From Xiphydria camelus (Eukaryota > Arthropoda > Insecta > Hymenoptera > Xiphydriidae): 64,000 nucleotides of DNA. The stretch spans positions 1,646,400 through 1,710,399 of the forward strand of contig OY783197.1 of the NCBI GenBank assembly GCA_963678675.1, read 5' to 3'. Numbering within the stretch: the stretch's first letter is position 1; every line of letters begins with the position of its first letter. The notes below the pieces were generated by a model. That model saw only the letters and a program-made list of their open reading frames with translations, had not been told where the DNA came from and ran no database searches. This document shows positions 34,934-46,960 of the stretch, piece after piece. The position numbers and the translations under genes are program-made.

Positions 34934-35385
34934 CATATGAGGCTAAATTTACTTGCCAGGAAAACAAATTGAATGACCTTTATCTCATTATCGATGAGCT
35001 TTTGACTCATATTTGTATACTTTTTTGAAAATTATCCTTTAATCTGCACAGAGAAAAAGAATTAATTAGATCTTCTAATAATTACTTGCGGGGTTGCACA
35101 AATAATTATTTATTTACATTAATTCCATTTTTCTTCATATTAGATATTTCTTCTGTGCAATTACATACTATTCTACATAATTGTAAGGAAAAGATATCAA
35201 ACTGATGTATTAAAAGATTTCATTGATACGAATAAATAATTACTTGCGACGCCGCAAATAATTTTCAGCAGATCCAATTAATTCTTTTTTTCTGTGTACA
35301 ATAAAGTCTTATATCGATATAGGCAAAAAGTTCATAAATAATGAGATATTAGTGATTGAACTTTTCTTCCTGGGGAGTAAGTTAA
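34934..35385. repeat. Family A MITE interrupted by another MITE
   Basis: The left half (34934-35046) and right half (35297-35385) together make one family A copy. The break falls at the 'atcTAcaataaag' position of the consensus. Confidence 0.85.
35047..35296. repeat. MITE with CACAGAGAAAAAG termini, nested in family A
   Basis: It begins CACAGAGAAAAAGAATTAATT and ends AATTAATTCTTTTTTTCTGTG followed by TA. A related right-end fragment is at about 55890-55960. Confidence 0.85.
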
Positions 35386-36369
35386 TAAGTATGCCATTTT
35401 GCTTTTAAGTTTCCACTATTTTTTTTCACTTTATTTATTCATTATTATTATGAGTGGATACAAAAATTTACACGCCCTTTCAGTTTTATAAATGCGCTTT
35501 TTGGCGTATACGACCTTTTGGCATCAGTGACGTGAAATGTTTGAGACGCTAAGCGTTAATCTCGAACACTCGCGTATGCCCGCAATTTTTAGCAGGGTAG
35601 AGCGCAATCGAAGCTTCGACCGCACTCGTGAAATCTTTGAGAGAATCGAGACGGAACGATCGACGAGATTTGGGGGCTGCTTCCGATCGTAACGCGGCGT
35701 GTAACGTCGCTCAAAGAGTCGGACGTATGGAATCGAATTTTATAATTGAGAAAACAGTTTATCTATAGTTAATGGTAATACATTCGTTAGCTATTGCTCG
35801 ATTTTTGCTTGAATGAAAAAAGACATTCTAATAATCAACATATTATATTTATTTGGCCCAGTGAAATATTTATTTCGCCATACACATTTATTAATTACAA
35901 ATAAACTCTTCTCTCAGTGTAGACTCACACTTCGAGTCGGTCTCGGCACGCGACTCCGTGAATGTTGAACCCAGCTGAGGCTCGGGTCAACGAAATCGAT
36001 GAATTTTGGCCCCTGATTATCGTCGCGACGGGATGTCTCAGCGACTGGCCCAAAATAACGCGCGAGGTGACGTATCGCGATAGGTTCTTTTAAGGTTTAT
36101 TCGTATGTTTTTTTCGGTATATTTATTATACATATACACAAGGAATAAGTAACAACTTAAATGTAGATATCGAAAAATCGCCGTGAAACGATATGATGAT
36201 TGTAATTTCACGGACGCGTTCGTTTTGAAGTGTAAAATAAAAGGATTATGCATCAGTAGCGATTGCCCGTGCGTGTTTTTCGTATGTGTCGCGCGTGTCC
36301 GCCCGAACCCAGCGGAGCCTCTTTCCAGCGCAGCTCAGACTTTCGATATGATTACGCGCCCAAATTATA
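35386..36369. other. Intergenic; probable MITE at 35738-35919
   Basis: The only repeat edge seen is a terminus 'ttctctcagtgta' at 35909-35921 following AT-rich sequence that starts 'aattgagaaaacag'. 35520-35720 is CpG-rich with no gene. Confidence 0.4.
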
Positions 36370-36890
36370 CAAAGTCGTCTGAAAGTTGCCGAAAAGACGT
36401 CCCCAAAGATATCTTTTTATGTACCGCCGCAATCCAGACAGCATACGAGCTAATCCATCTTCAAGACGTCTTATGTCCCATATTTAGTTGACTTTTAGTC
36501 ATAAATCGTCGTCTTAAAGACGTCTTCCAATAATAAGAATAACCTGAAAGTGGGTCACAAGACGTCTTTCAGCTCTGTGCTGTCTGTGAAATCACATCTA
36601 ATGTCCCGGCTTTTAGACGTCCTCGGCGTATCAGCAAGTTGTCTTTTAGACGACTCTTTTGGGACGTCTAAAGGCATCGTCTAAAAACGTCTTCCAATGA
36701 TAAAAGTAGTCCGAAAATGAGTCATAAGACGTTCTGAAGACAGCTTAAAGATATCTTTTGCCTTTGTGCTGTCTGGGATCTTTTGAATGACATTAAATTT
36801 AAGATAACAAAAAGTGAGACAGATTAGACTGTCTACGGATGTCTTCAAGATGACTTTTTGGATTGTGTTGTCTGGTATAACTCGCATTAC
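36370..36890. repeat. Family J block (gacgtctt repeats)
   Basis: Multiple irregular copies of words like 'agacgtctt', 'cgtctgaaa' and 'gtcttccaatgataa' run through about 500 bp. The end 'agactgtctacggatgtctt' recurs at about 40750, and related sequence is at 26105-26260. Confidence 0.6.
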
Positions 36891-37404
36891 GTGAGCCACG
36901 AATTTAGATTTTCAATTAGTTAATTCTCCAATTCACATATACATTGGTATACACGTGACATATACATCACGAATAAAACCTGCAGTCATAGTTTCTCACG
37001 TGTATCGCTAGACTCCGCATAGATTCGTCAAAGAAAGTTCATCGCGCGTCCGCTGCGCCCGAATTCGCACTCGCTCGAATCGAATTGAAACGTTCGTTCC
37101 TTTCGTTTCCCCGCGTCGAACGGCAGAAAAGCTCGCGAATCTCAGCAAACGTCCAGGCCGTGGCGCGGCTACTTCGTCTACGGGTTAAAGACTATTTGAA
37201 AACATCGAAGCGAAGACGACGGCTCGACTCGAGCGGAAATTGAATTGATTCCGATGAGCCGTCTTTCGAGTATTGCTCTGCAGTTATGAAAGTCGCGTCG
37301 AGATTTCTCCCGCGCGCCGTTCTTTGGACTCCGTTGATAAGTTTGGCCAAGGGTGGCCGAAGGGGAGGGTGTTCAGATCGAAGCTATAACAGTTCGCCGC
37401 GCGT
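36891..37404. other. Intergenic, downstream of the four-transmembrane gene
   Basis: Mixed composition. Possible 3' untranslated sequence of the minus-strand gene lies near 37200-37404, but I see no clear polyadenylation signal. Confidence 0.35.
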
Positions 37405-40400
37405 TTACACCTCGAAAGGCTGAGGAGCGCTGGCGCGCAATTTAGTGTTGGCAGTGGCCGGAGTTGCCGGTCGTTTTTTCGCGTCGTGCACCCGATGGGT
37501 GCAGCCCTTCTTGATCTCCAGACTCTTGTAAGTGCTGTAGACGACCAACCACATGCAGAAGTTGACCATGGTGATGAAGAAGGCCATGAGACCTGCGGGG
37601 TAATCGTTCCGGCGATGAGATTGTTGTTTCAGGGACAGCGTGACAATCCTTACGGTGAAAAACTCATTGTGATCCATATAGAATTCTTTAGAAATCACAT
37701 ACAATTTCTTACGGGAATATGATGTGAACACTGAGATAAATAATTACTGGTGCCAAAAAAATGTTTTCTTCAGTCAAAAACATGATGTAGTTTCAGTTTT
37801 TTAAAAATTCAACGATTTTTCTCTACACTGTAAAAAAATTTCCATTAAATTGAATATAACTATATGTATGTAAAGCTTTTATCCAATACGTGATTATGAA
37901 AATTAATATGCTCCGTTATGAAATTTATAAGGGAAATTTCATAAGGAAATATATTAACTTTTATAGAGAGTTATGGAGTATATTGATTTTCATAGTCACG
38001 CGTTGAAAAAAAGCTTTATACGAAGGTATATTAAAAATACAATTTTTTTCACAGTGTAGGTTTTCAAGGATTCAAGGACCACTGGCTACCCTGTCCCATA
38101 ATGAATTGTGTGAGATCCCTATAGGATTTTATAAGGATTTTTAAGTTTTTTCAACGGGGAAGTGAGTGTGTGGTATTCTATAGTAAAAAAAAAAAGTAAA
38201 AAAAGATCTAAATTAGAGTTCTTTGATACGCACGCTCTGTCACATCGGCGCTACCTCCCAACATCGCTATAAACGGACAATCCTGTTGGACGAGAAACAG
38301 GGATATTATGCCGACGACGATTTCCGTCATCATCACCATGATCCAGGGCGCCATGAAGTGACGATTGTTCTACAAAGTATGGAGCGGCGTGAAGACGTTA
38401 AAAATTACCGATTATAATGAAAAAGTAAGTTTTCTCGATATGAAAAAACGTTTCAAGTTACCACCAATACACCATACAATAGCAGCATTGTCGCGATGAA
38501 GTGAATCACCGACATCATCAGGCCGTAATACAAGAAATACAGCGTCTCTGCGGAGTGCAAAAAAGGAGTGACAATATCGACAGAAAAGTTGAGTTGACTC
38601 GAAATCAACGAATCGATAGATCGAACATCCTATTTTATGTATTTTTTTCGTGTTGATTACAAAAAAGCACGACTGTCAAGTTGACATCTCGAGGGCTATG
38701 CAAGATACCAAAGATTTTAAGTACTGGAAGATTAATTTTTCGCAAAAAATCATCGATATCTCGACTCTTTTTTCGAGATTTTCTAAAAAATCGATATCAA
38801 TATTTGACGCTTTGTTAGAAAGAACGAAAGTCTCGACAAATTCAATTCCTGCCGGCATTGGCATCATTCGAGTTAACTGACGACGTTTGGTTGACCCAAC
38901 TACATTTTTTATCAGTTTGCTGGTTTCTTCTTTTTCTCTACGCAATCGAGTGCGTGGATTATTTTGCATCCTCAATCGGGGAATTTTTCCCGCAACAGCC
39001 GAGCAACTTATTCACGAATCTTTCGAACGAGTCTCCGAGAAAATAGTCTACCAGTGGCCTTGTCGTGCGCCACGTCCATTCTCTTGCTGTTGAGATGCTT
39101 CGAGGATATCTCCTCCATAGCCTCTCTCTCCAGAGCGTCTTCTTTGTCCCTGGCGACCAGTTCTCCGATCTCCATGTTATGGGTCAAAGCTAGCACCAAA
39201 AGGGTCATCGTAAAGCCGGACATAAACTGCAAGAGAAGTGGTCAATGCTTTCACTCGGGCCCCAGTGTTGCACCGCCTCCGATTCGCTACTTAATTATCG
39301 TCGATCGAGTACAGCGGATCGGTGAACCCTGACAACACAAGCCAGCAAGATGTCTTTTAGTCATCCGTAGTTCTGATATCTCACTTCTTGATAACTTATA
39401 TTTTGGGTTATCCAACAGTTACCTTTTGGATAAAGTGAAATTTAATTTAAGGGGGGTCTGTCAATATACTATTATTATTCATGGTTATTTATCAATTATA
39501 TACATATATTAATAAAAATTATGAATAATTAAATTTAATAGTGTTTAAACATATTCATGATCGTGTGTTGGATTAATCTTTAGTATAAATAGGTAATTAT
39601 TTAATAATCATTAATTTAACAACAATGTTTATTTTCTAATGTATAATAATTTAAATAAAATAATAATAAAAAGAAATTAAAATTAAAATTAATCGTTATT
39701 TAAAATTATTAGGAACTTTGAAAATCCGTCACAGGAACTTTTTGGGTGGAATTTGAGGATCTCATTGGTATTGTAACGCTAAAGGGTATATCATTCTTGA
39801 ATATTAATATCTGATGTGAGTTATAACGATGTGTTTTAGAACAAGTTATCGCAGTGAAATATGTTGGAATCAATAGTGCGCAGCGAACCACACACACAGG
39901 TCGGAAATTACCTCGCATTCTCCATAAGTACACAATATGTCTAATCTAGTTGAAAGTTTTTGGTGCCTGTCAAATCGATTTCGAACATTCTCAGTCATGA
40001 CAGTTATCTGCTTTAATTTTGATGATCAATTAATAAGTTTTAGTGTCCTTTGGACACTATTAATTTCTTTCTGTCCGTCCATCTGTTATCAAAATGTATT
40101 TAAACGGATATATCTCTTAAACTAATGAACGGATCTCAACCATTTAATTTTTGTTTCGTAGAGCTCTATGGAAAGAATGTGTGTTTCGATTTTCATTAAA
40201 GTTGGTTCATCCGTTCTGAAGTTATCACGGAATGAAAAATCTCCCAAATTCGCAGTTTTTGGCGAATAACTCAAGAACGGTTCATCCGATTTCCATGAAA
40301 TTTTGACAAAAAATCAGCGGTACAATTTGGTCAAATTTACTTAAACATTAAAACGAAACATTCTGGTATAAAAATTGTCGAAATCGTACCAGCCGTTCAG

Positions 40401-40926
40401 AAGTTACGGATGATGGTTTTCTTCGAATTTTGTATGGTAATATAATTTTTTAAATTTTAGAAATTAAATCGTCCAAAGGATACGTTTAGGATAGAGAATC
40501 TATCTTAGAATTAATAACCCACGCTCCGCAAATACCACGAGGCGAGGCGCGAAGCGCCTTTCCTTTTTAATCATAATACTTCATGAAAACCAATTTCCGA
40601 ACTGTAAAAAATCATGCCGAGTGGTTTCCAAGTAATTTTGCTACAAAAAAATCGTTAGAAATTAATTGAGAACTTTTCGCGAATTTTTTTTAATACCGCC
40701 AACCGCAATAATGTTGACAGACGGCCCTTAACAAAAACTGAGACATTAGACTGTCTACAGATGACTTCAAGATGGCTTTATGGATTGCGTTGTCTGGGAA
40801 GTAAAAGACGTTCACGCGACTGGGGAGCGGCAAATAAATAATTACCAATTGCGTTATAGCGATCAGGACTGTCCCCTGCTTCAGCTTCAGGTAGTGCATG
40901 CAGTTCTTCAAGTGTCCCAGCTTCAT
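37405..40926 (-). CDS. Four-transmembrane protein, Pasiflora/Fire exit-like
   Basis: Five coding exons read on the minus strand: 40926-40846, 39226-39052, 38547-38462, 38369-38255, 37592-37405. All junctions are GT-AG with matching phases, and the total is 645 bp (214 residues). Hydrophobic segments lie at about 21-42, 88-113, 119-142 and 154-174, with a charged loop of about 45 residues after the first (KEDALEREAMEE) and a basic C-terminal tail (KKRPATP). The start MKLGHLKNCMHYLKLKQGT, with a short cysteine-containing basic segment before the first helix, resembles insect Pasiflora-type tetraspan proteins, some of which act at septate junctions. The family call is from the overall pattern and is not certain. 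Other small four-helix families are possible. The introns carry family E, N and J repeats. Confidence 0.8.
37727..37822. repeat. Family C MITE fragment
   Basis: It begins CACTGAGATAAATAATTACT and continues 'ggtgccaaaaaaatgttttc', like the right end of other family C copies in reverse. It abuts the family E element and lies in the last intron of the four-transmembrane gene. Confidence 0.6.
37826..38056. repeat. Family E MITE, intact, TA target site
   Basis: Termini CACTGTAAAAAAATTTCC and ..TTTTTTTCACAGTG are flanked by TA on both sides. Internal mirrored blocks are 'atccaatacgtgattatgaa' and 'ttcatagtcacgcgttga'. Confidence 0.85.
38615..38850. repeat. Family N copy in intron
   Basis: It shares 'gatcgaacatcctattt', 'gttgattacaaaaaagcac' and 'aaaatcatcgatatctcgac' with 9603-10085. 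It lies in intron 2 of the four-transmembrane gene. Confidence 0.55.
39400..40845. other. Intron 1 of the four-transmembrane gene: AT-rich DNA and repeat remnants
   Basis: 39460-39700 is extremely AT-rich. 40080-40470 looks like a decayed mobile-element end with recurring 'ccgttc.gaagtta' and 'tttccatgaaattttg' words. 40715-40800 is a family J fragment. Confidence 0.4.
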
Positions 40927-41649
40927 CTTGCTCAGATATATTTTTCAGAAACTTCCGAAACTCGCGTACACTCTCACTATCCGTAGGACGACAACAGTCG
41001 ACGGTGAAAAGAAAGTCAGGGAACGAACGTTTTCGTCGCCCCGTTAAAATTTATCCTCAGCGATCGCCTCGAGAACGAGGTAGGGAGGGAGACAGGGTGG
41101 TCGGAGGGAGCGAGGAGAGAGACCCGAATCTCAAAATTGCCGCGAGACGGATATTCTCATCGGACACTCGACCCAGAGCAATCGCTCCAATTGGGCTCTG
41201 CTTATGTTGCGCGTATGTTGAAACAATGAGTCGAACGTCCTCGCACCCCCGAACGAGTCTGCACAACCGGTACGACACTGAATTCTCGTTGAACGCGGAA
41301 AGGGAATCGATAACTTTCACTGGCCCTCGCGCAGCTACGAAATACTCGCGTTCAGACGACTTCTGACGCTCCTTCGTGGATGTGAGAACAGCGGGTGGGA
41401 CGTTCGCCACGAGCACGTGTACCGGTGCAAAAGCTCCGCCAAAGAGAGGCTCGGTGAATTTCTGAGGCGAGCGAACGGGACGTCGCGCAAAATATTAATT
41501 TCCCTTCTCTGCACTTTCCTTCTCTTTCTCTCGGCGAACCCCTACCAGCGGGCAGCCTGACATGCGCGCTCGCTGCGCGACTGCCGTAGCGATCGCTGCA
41601 ATCGTATTGGGCAGCTATCCGATGCACTCGAAGCGACTTTGAATATGTA
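40927..41649. other. Upstream region of the four-transmembrane gene
   Basis: CpG-rich from 41000 to 41600. It probably holds the promoter of the minus-strand gene. No coding feature is supported. Confidence 0.4.
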
Positions 41650-41890
41650 CACTCTCTCTGTAAAGCAATTTCTATTAAATTTAATATAATTTTATGTAAA
41701 GCATTTATCCAATACGTGATTATAAACATTAATATAAGTCCGTTTTGCAATTTACAGGGGAAGTTTCCTAAGGAAATATAGTCATTTTCATAATTACGGA
41801 GTATATTAATGTTCATAATCACGTATTGGAAAACAAATTTATATAAAAGTATATTAAAAATAGAACTTTTTTTTAAAAAATACGGTTCTT
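41650..41890. repeat. Family E MITE, diverged
   Basis: It carries 'atccaatacgtgattataaa' and its mirror 'cataatcacgtattgga', as in the intact copy at 37826-38056. Confidence 0.7.
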
Positions 41891-41928
41891 GACTACATTG
41901 TAGATGAGCCGGATCACGCTGCAATGGG

Positions 41929-41979
41929 AAGTTGGCCCCTCGTTCCCATTGCATTCCACGGCAGCGAGGGGCCTAGTTT
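41929..41979. repeat. GGCCCC micro-hairpin copy
   Basis: TGGCCCCTCG at 41933-41942 pairs with CGAGGGGCCT. The flanks are also partly self-complementary, with gcaatgggaa outside on the left echoed by ttcccattgc inside the loop. Confidence 0.75.
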
Positions 41980-42040
41980 CCGCTACAACGTGACCCTGGT
42001 CTTTTTTTTACGGATGATATCAAGATAAAGAGCCTTCCCC

Positions 42041-42448
42041 ATTGAAAAAATATCATAGACTCTCATAGAAAACTTGTAAAAATCCCATAGAATTCCCATG
42101 CGAATTTGACGAGCTTCTGACACAACAATTCCAGTCACCCACTAGTAAAAATCTGAGAGGGATGAAGAGGAATGAATAGCAACATATTGGATTCTGTATG
42201 TCTGTAAAAACAAACCAAATCTTGTAAGGTCCTATTATGAATTACAAATAAAACGACGTGTGTACAGGACTTTATTATCTTTATGGGATTTAACTTGTTT
42301 TCACGGATACATATAAAATTCGATAAATCCCTGTCTATCATCTCGGATACATATAGAATCTAATGAATTTCTATTTGTCTTTCTCAAACACATCATATTA
42401 CCATAGAATTTGTCTTTATAAATCTATGGGATCTCTTTTCAACAGGGT
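42041..42448. repeat. Family R foldback element
   Basis: It begins 'attgaaaaaatatcatagac' and ends 'aatctatgggatctcttttc', inverted relative to each other. It shares 'gtgtacaggactttattatc' and 'acacaacaattccag' with the copy at 33700. Confidence 0.7.
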
Positions 42449-42744
42449 TACTCTCTCTATACATGTGCATAAACATAATAGCACATCCAATCAATCGCGC
42501 ATGTTGATTACTCCTCCCCACGTGACATTGAAATCTATCACCCCCGTCGATGAAAGTTGGTTCGATCGCGAATGAGTCATCTTCAAAGTCGCCATAGAAA
42601 CGTGGTATACCGCCCGATGATTTCGGGGTAGATTCAGTGGGCGATCGTCGCTTCTCTCGCACGCGTTTTCGCTCGTAGTCGAAACGTCGTCGCGTTCGTC
42701 CTCGACGAATCTCTTTACGCGCACCCGCTGAACAGGTCGCAGAG

Positions 42745-45700
42745 ATGGAACCGAGGATCGGAAGGGTTGAGATGGGGGTGGGAGCCTTTCACAATCCTCC
42801 GCGTGCTCGATACAGCGAGGAAACGAGGAATCTCATCAAGGGTGAGTCGTCGATGCTTTAACCTCGCGGTGACCTTTTCACGGTCACAATCCCTGTGATA
42901 AAAAACCCATAGATCCATGTAAAATCTTTAAGGCATCCCGTACAATTCCTTATGGAAATGTGATGTATGTTTGAAACGGCAAATCTAAGTACAAAAGGAT
43001 AAATCGAAATTTATGGGATTCTATCCGCATATTTTGAAACATAAAATCCCGTAAAAATTTGAAAAATTTGAAAACAGTACAAGAGTTCTGACAGCCTTAT
43101 CTAAGACTTCTGGAGTGCTTTGTAAGATTTAGAAAGAGTGCTGGCCTTTAATTGCAAAAAAGTTGATTTAAAGAGTGGAGGGCCAACTTCACAAATTCCA
43201 GAACTCGACGTTCTTTAAATTGCCCTTTTCTGCAGTTACGAACCAGCATTTTTTCTAAAACTCATAAAGCATTCTTAGGTAGGCGATCAGAATTCTTGTC
43301 TTTTTTCCAAATTTTTCAAAATTTGGGCCAACTTCACTGACATCCGATCTGATGCTAATTACCCAATTGGTAATTATCAATAGAATGGCATTTAGATATA
43401 TCAACCAATAGAACGGCGTCACGTCTTTATGGGACTTTACTTGCCTCTTACACATGCATATAAAATCTCATAAACTTAATGGACGGGTATCTGGAATTTG
43501 GTCTTTTCATAAAAGAAGTATTCATATTTTTAGGTTCAATTTGTAATCTGTATACATATTTAATATCATATAAAAAAGAAAATGTCCAGAAAAATAAATT
43601 TTCGCAGAGTTATAAGAGCGTTTCTGACTATAACATTGTGACGTCATCGAAAAGCTCAGAAAAGACGCACTTATGCCAAACAACAAGTGCGATAGAGATA
43701 GTCTGACCGTGATGACGTAGATGCACTTCAAAATATCGTTTTCCAGCTTAAATAAGATCGAAAATTAAAAAATTAAAAAATACTAGAAATAATTTTACCC
43801 ACATTTTTCGAACTTGCAATAAAAAGATCAGTTAAATAACCAAATTGCTGTATAAAATATACATCATATTTCCATACGGTATTGTGTTGGATGATTTTAT
43901 AAGGATCTATGGGTTTTTTTTTCAACAGGGAGTGAACCGCATAAAAATAAGATTCAGCTTCCCCCCTTCACATTCCCCTCATAATGATCGCGCAGTGTTG
44001 ATGGACGAATCGAGATTGACGATGATGCAGAGGAAGAAGATTCAGGATGCCGTCGACAAGGGCGAGTCCCTTCCACTGCCGACGACGAAATTGACTAAAC
44101 TCGACAAACAAAAGTTTGCCGAGGCTCAGGTAAAATTTTTTCTCGAATCTTTACGATTCGACGCGCGTTTATTAACGGGTCGACGTCGTACGTCACGCAG
44201 GTCACGTTTCCCTGCGTGTGGAAGAGGCGATCGCACGACGCGATCGTGAGCAGCGGCGCCTACGAGAGGGAACAGTATCGCCGGACCGATCCTCTGCGTG
44301 AGTGTACATACATACAGTCCAACCCCCCACAGTGTCCCCGAGTCTCCCTCTACAGTGTTTCAGATACGGCGCCTACAGACTTCACAGCGCTATTCCTTGA
44401 TAAAAAAAGAAGCCTAAAAGTCCTGAGAAATTTTTCTCTAGCGCGCATAGTTAAAAAGTTATAATTAATTGAAGAATATCGCTTGGACGGCCTGTCTGAC
44501 TCTAGCTATTCTTTAATTCATTATAACTTTTAAACTATGCGAGTTGGAAGAAAATTTCTCGGGACTTTTACAATTATTTTTTATCGAGGAATTTTTGGCT
44601 ATGCGGCGCGTTTGATTGGCTATTATTTTATTAATTATAACTTTTAAACTGTGCGCGTTGGAAAAAAGTTGTTCGAGACTTTTGGGCTCGTTTTTTATTA
44701 AGGAATAGCGCTATGAAATTTATGGGCGCTGCATTTGATACATTCTATATAATTAGATACATAATCAAGTGTGGGACGTCACGGGGGACTGGACTGTACT
44801 CCTTCACAACAGTGGAGACCGCGGTGACGGAATGACTTTATCCGTCGTTTCAGCCAATCAAGAGAGACAGAAACGACATCTCGCCTGTATGATGGCGTAC
44901 GGGAAGGACATGCCGCCGACTCCTCACGGCCCGAAAATCCTTCACAGAGCTAGACGGCAACCGGAGATGTCCGAGGACGCCGATCCCCTTCAAGATCGTG
45001 AGTCGCTTCGTATTCTTCCCTCGGTCATTCTTCCTCATTCTTTGTGCTTACTTCTTCCTAAGAACTTCTAGTATTTATTTCCATTATTTACTTTTATTTT
45101 TTTTTTATTTTACCACTACTATTCCTTCTCTTCTTCTTACGTTATTCTTTATTACTTTTTGTTATTATCATTTCTTTTGTACGTCTCTATTTTCTGTTCT
45201 TATGAGACACTTACATTGAGAAAAAAATTTGATTGAAAGTTTTAGTTGGTTTAAATTAGTCGAAATGATACCTAATATAATATAATATATTCATTTGAAT
45301 TAAGGAAATTGAGATTAATTCGATACTCGCTTATACATAGTAAGTATAAGCATAATTGATGTGAGTAGATATTGATCACTCTAAAAATATGCTTAATTGT
45401 ATCAACTGCACAAAATAGTCATACATAGGTATCTATATGGCGGACTAAATATGTAAAGTTGTAGCAACTAAATATCTATTTGGAGTGATTAAGCATATAT
45501 TAGTTGAATTAGTATATAAATTAAGAAAATATAATATTTAATTGCTAGCAATAATTCAAACAAACCAAATCAATTCAACTAATTTTTTTCTCAGTGTAGT
45601 CTCAGAGCCATTACGATAAATGCATCTTCCACCCCCCGATAAAACGCGTCACCCCCGTCTTTCCAGTGGTGCGCGGCATTCGCGAGAGGATCGAGTTCCT

Positions 45701-45893
45701 CACAGAGATGGAAAATCTCGGGGAGGGAAAGAAGTACCGACCGATAATGCAGCAGGAGATAGCCGAGAAGATACGATTGCTGGAGAGCGTGGATGAGCGG
45801 AGGTCCGAAGAGGTCGAGAGGATGGTAGCGCGATACAAGTACGAGAGATTGCCGCCGAAACCGTTTCCGCTTGGCGAGCTGGACGAGCGATAA
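42745..45893 (+). CDS. UPF0193 protein EVG1 homologue (C22orf23)
   Basis: Five coding exons: 42745-42841, 43996-44129, 44201-44297, 44854-44997, 45667-45893. All introns are GT-AG and phases agree. The product is 232 residues against about 217 in human. Characteristic stretches are GVGAFHNPPRARYS near residue 11, MDESRLTMMQRKKIQDAVDKG, SSGAYEREQYR, the KDMPPTP segment, and the C-terminal RGIRERIEFLTEMENLGEGK. The family (UPF0193) is conserved in animals, and I know of no established biochemical role, so none is assigned. The protein is hydrophilic with predicted helices and has no membrane segment. The start used is the first ATG before the conserved GAFHNP motif. Confidence 0.9.
42890..43070. 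repeat. Family R fragment in EVG1 intron 1
   Basis: It shares 'cccatagatccatgtaaaat' and 'ttatgggattctatccg' style blocks with the full copies at 33700 and 42041. Confidence 0.5.
43505..43835 (+). repeat. Family G element in EVG1 intron 1
   Basis: Nearly complete forward copy: 'tcaatttgtaatctgtatac', 'gcagagttataagagcg', 'gatgacgtagatgcacttca' and 'gaacttgcaataaaaag'. Confidence 0.7.
44368..44732. repeat. Foldback element in EVG1 intron 3
   Basis: 'cacagcgctattccttgata' on the left is mirrored by 'taaggaatagcgctatgaaa' on the right. Inside, 'aaaagttataattaattga' and 'tcattataacttttaaacta' pair as well. The element takes up about 365 of the 556 intron bases. Confidence 0.75.
45214..45596. 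repeat. Family D MITE, intact, TA target site
   Basis: It begins CATTGAGAAAAAAATTTGA and ends TTTTTTTCTCAGTG, flanked by TA at 45212-45213 and 45597-45598. It sits in EVG1 intron 4, about 70 bp before the last exon. Confidence 0.85.
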
Positions 45894-46015
45894 ATCCCTG
45901 ACGATAATGATTTCATTCACTCGACGATTGCTCTTCTACGCGAGGACCAATCGTCTTTTCGTATCGAATACAATTTCTTCTAGACGCAGCGACGAATATA
46001 AAAACGACACGATCG

Positions 46016-46021
46016 AATAAA
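46016..46021 (+). terminator. Polyadenylation signal AATAAA
   Basis: Hexamer 123 bp after the EVG1 stop codon, on the coding strand. Confidence 0.6.
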
Positions 46022-46079
46022 ACTCTACACGCGCGAGAAATGACATCTCGCCGACCCTATCGAGCAAATTCGGTTTTAA

Positions 46080-46385
46080 TGCTATTATAATTTGTTTTAT
46101 TACAGATTCGAAAAATATAGACAAAATTATCAACTCCGTGATTTTTTATCTTTTATTTTCCGAAGCTAGAAAACGGTATTCACAGAATACTACGTCATAA
46201 TCTAGTAGACCATCTCTCCCGTACTCGTTGCTTAACATACATAAATTATGCGCGTCTGGCTTTTTGATGACGTCGCTATCTTATAGAGAGAAAAGCACTT
46301 ATAACTGCGATTAATTATTTTTTCGAACTGTTTCTTTTTGGTTAGCTATTGAATATATATACGGATTATAAACTAAATTTGAATT
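46080..46385 (-). repeat. Family G element, reversed
   Basis: It contains 'ttcgaaaaatatagacaaaa', 'cataaatt..', 'gatgacgtcgctat' and 'cttataactgcgattaatta' in reversed order. Confidence 0.65.
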
Positions 46386-46424
46386 TTGAATATTTTTTTC
46401 ATCTTAAGATCAAATTTCATTTTT

Positions 46425-46960
46425 ATTATTAATTTGTTTCATTGCATGTTCGAAAAACTTGGACGAAATTATTTACTTCATGTTTTTCATTTTTAGTTTT
46501 CGGCTTTATTTGAACTGGAAAACGATATTTACAATAATTGTGTAGCTACGTCATTGTACAGCAATTTTATGTAGTATCAACTCATGTGATGTATCAAGAT
46601 TGTGCTCTTTATGAGTCGTCATTAAGAAAGCATATTTGTTTCATTAAATGACTTCAAGCATAAATAAAATATTGTAAATTTTTCATAAATATGTTGCTAC
46701 AATAAATACAGCAATTAGTTTGAATCACACTATAATGTAAATTTAACAATTTTTTGAAGAGTGATTATTTTTCTCAACTCACGCGGCCAAATAAACATAG
46801 ACTTTAGAACAATCAATTATTGTAGTTTGCATGAAGTCTCTCCGGCTTGAAACGCACTCATAACTCAGCAAATAATTATTTCGTCAAACATTTTCTTCTT
46901 CACGTGACATCAAATATGTACACGGATTACAAATTGAATGAGAAAACATGAATACTTTTC
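46425..46960 (-). repeat. Second reversed family G element, split by family L
   Basis: 46425-46550 and 46850-46960 are the two parts of one copy ('ttcgaaaaacttggacgaaa' and 'cactcataactcagcaaata'). About 290 bp of family L lies between them. Confidence 0.6.
46556..46840. repeat. Family L element
   Basis: It shares 'tagtatcaactcatgtgatg', 'aagattgtgctctttatgag' and 'tcgtcattaagaaagcatat' with 63352-64000. Confidence 0.6.
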
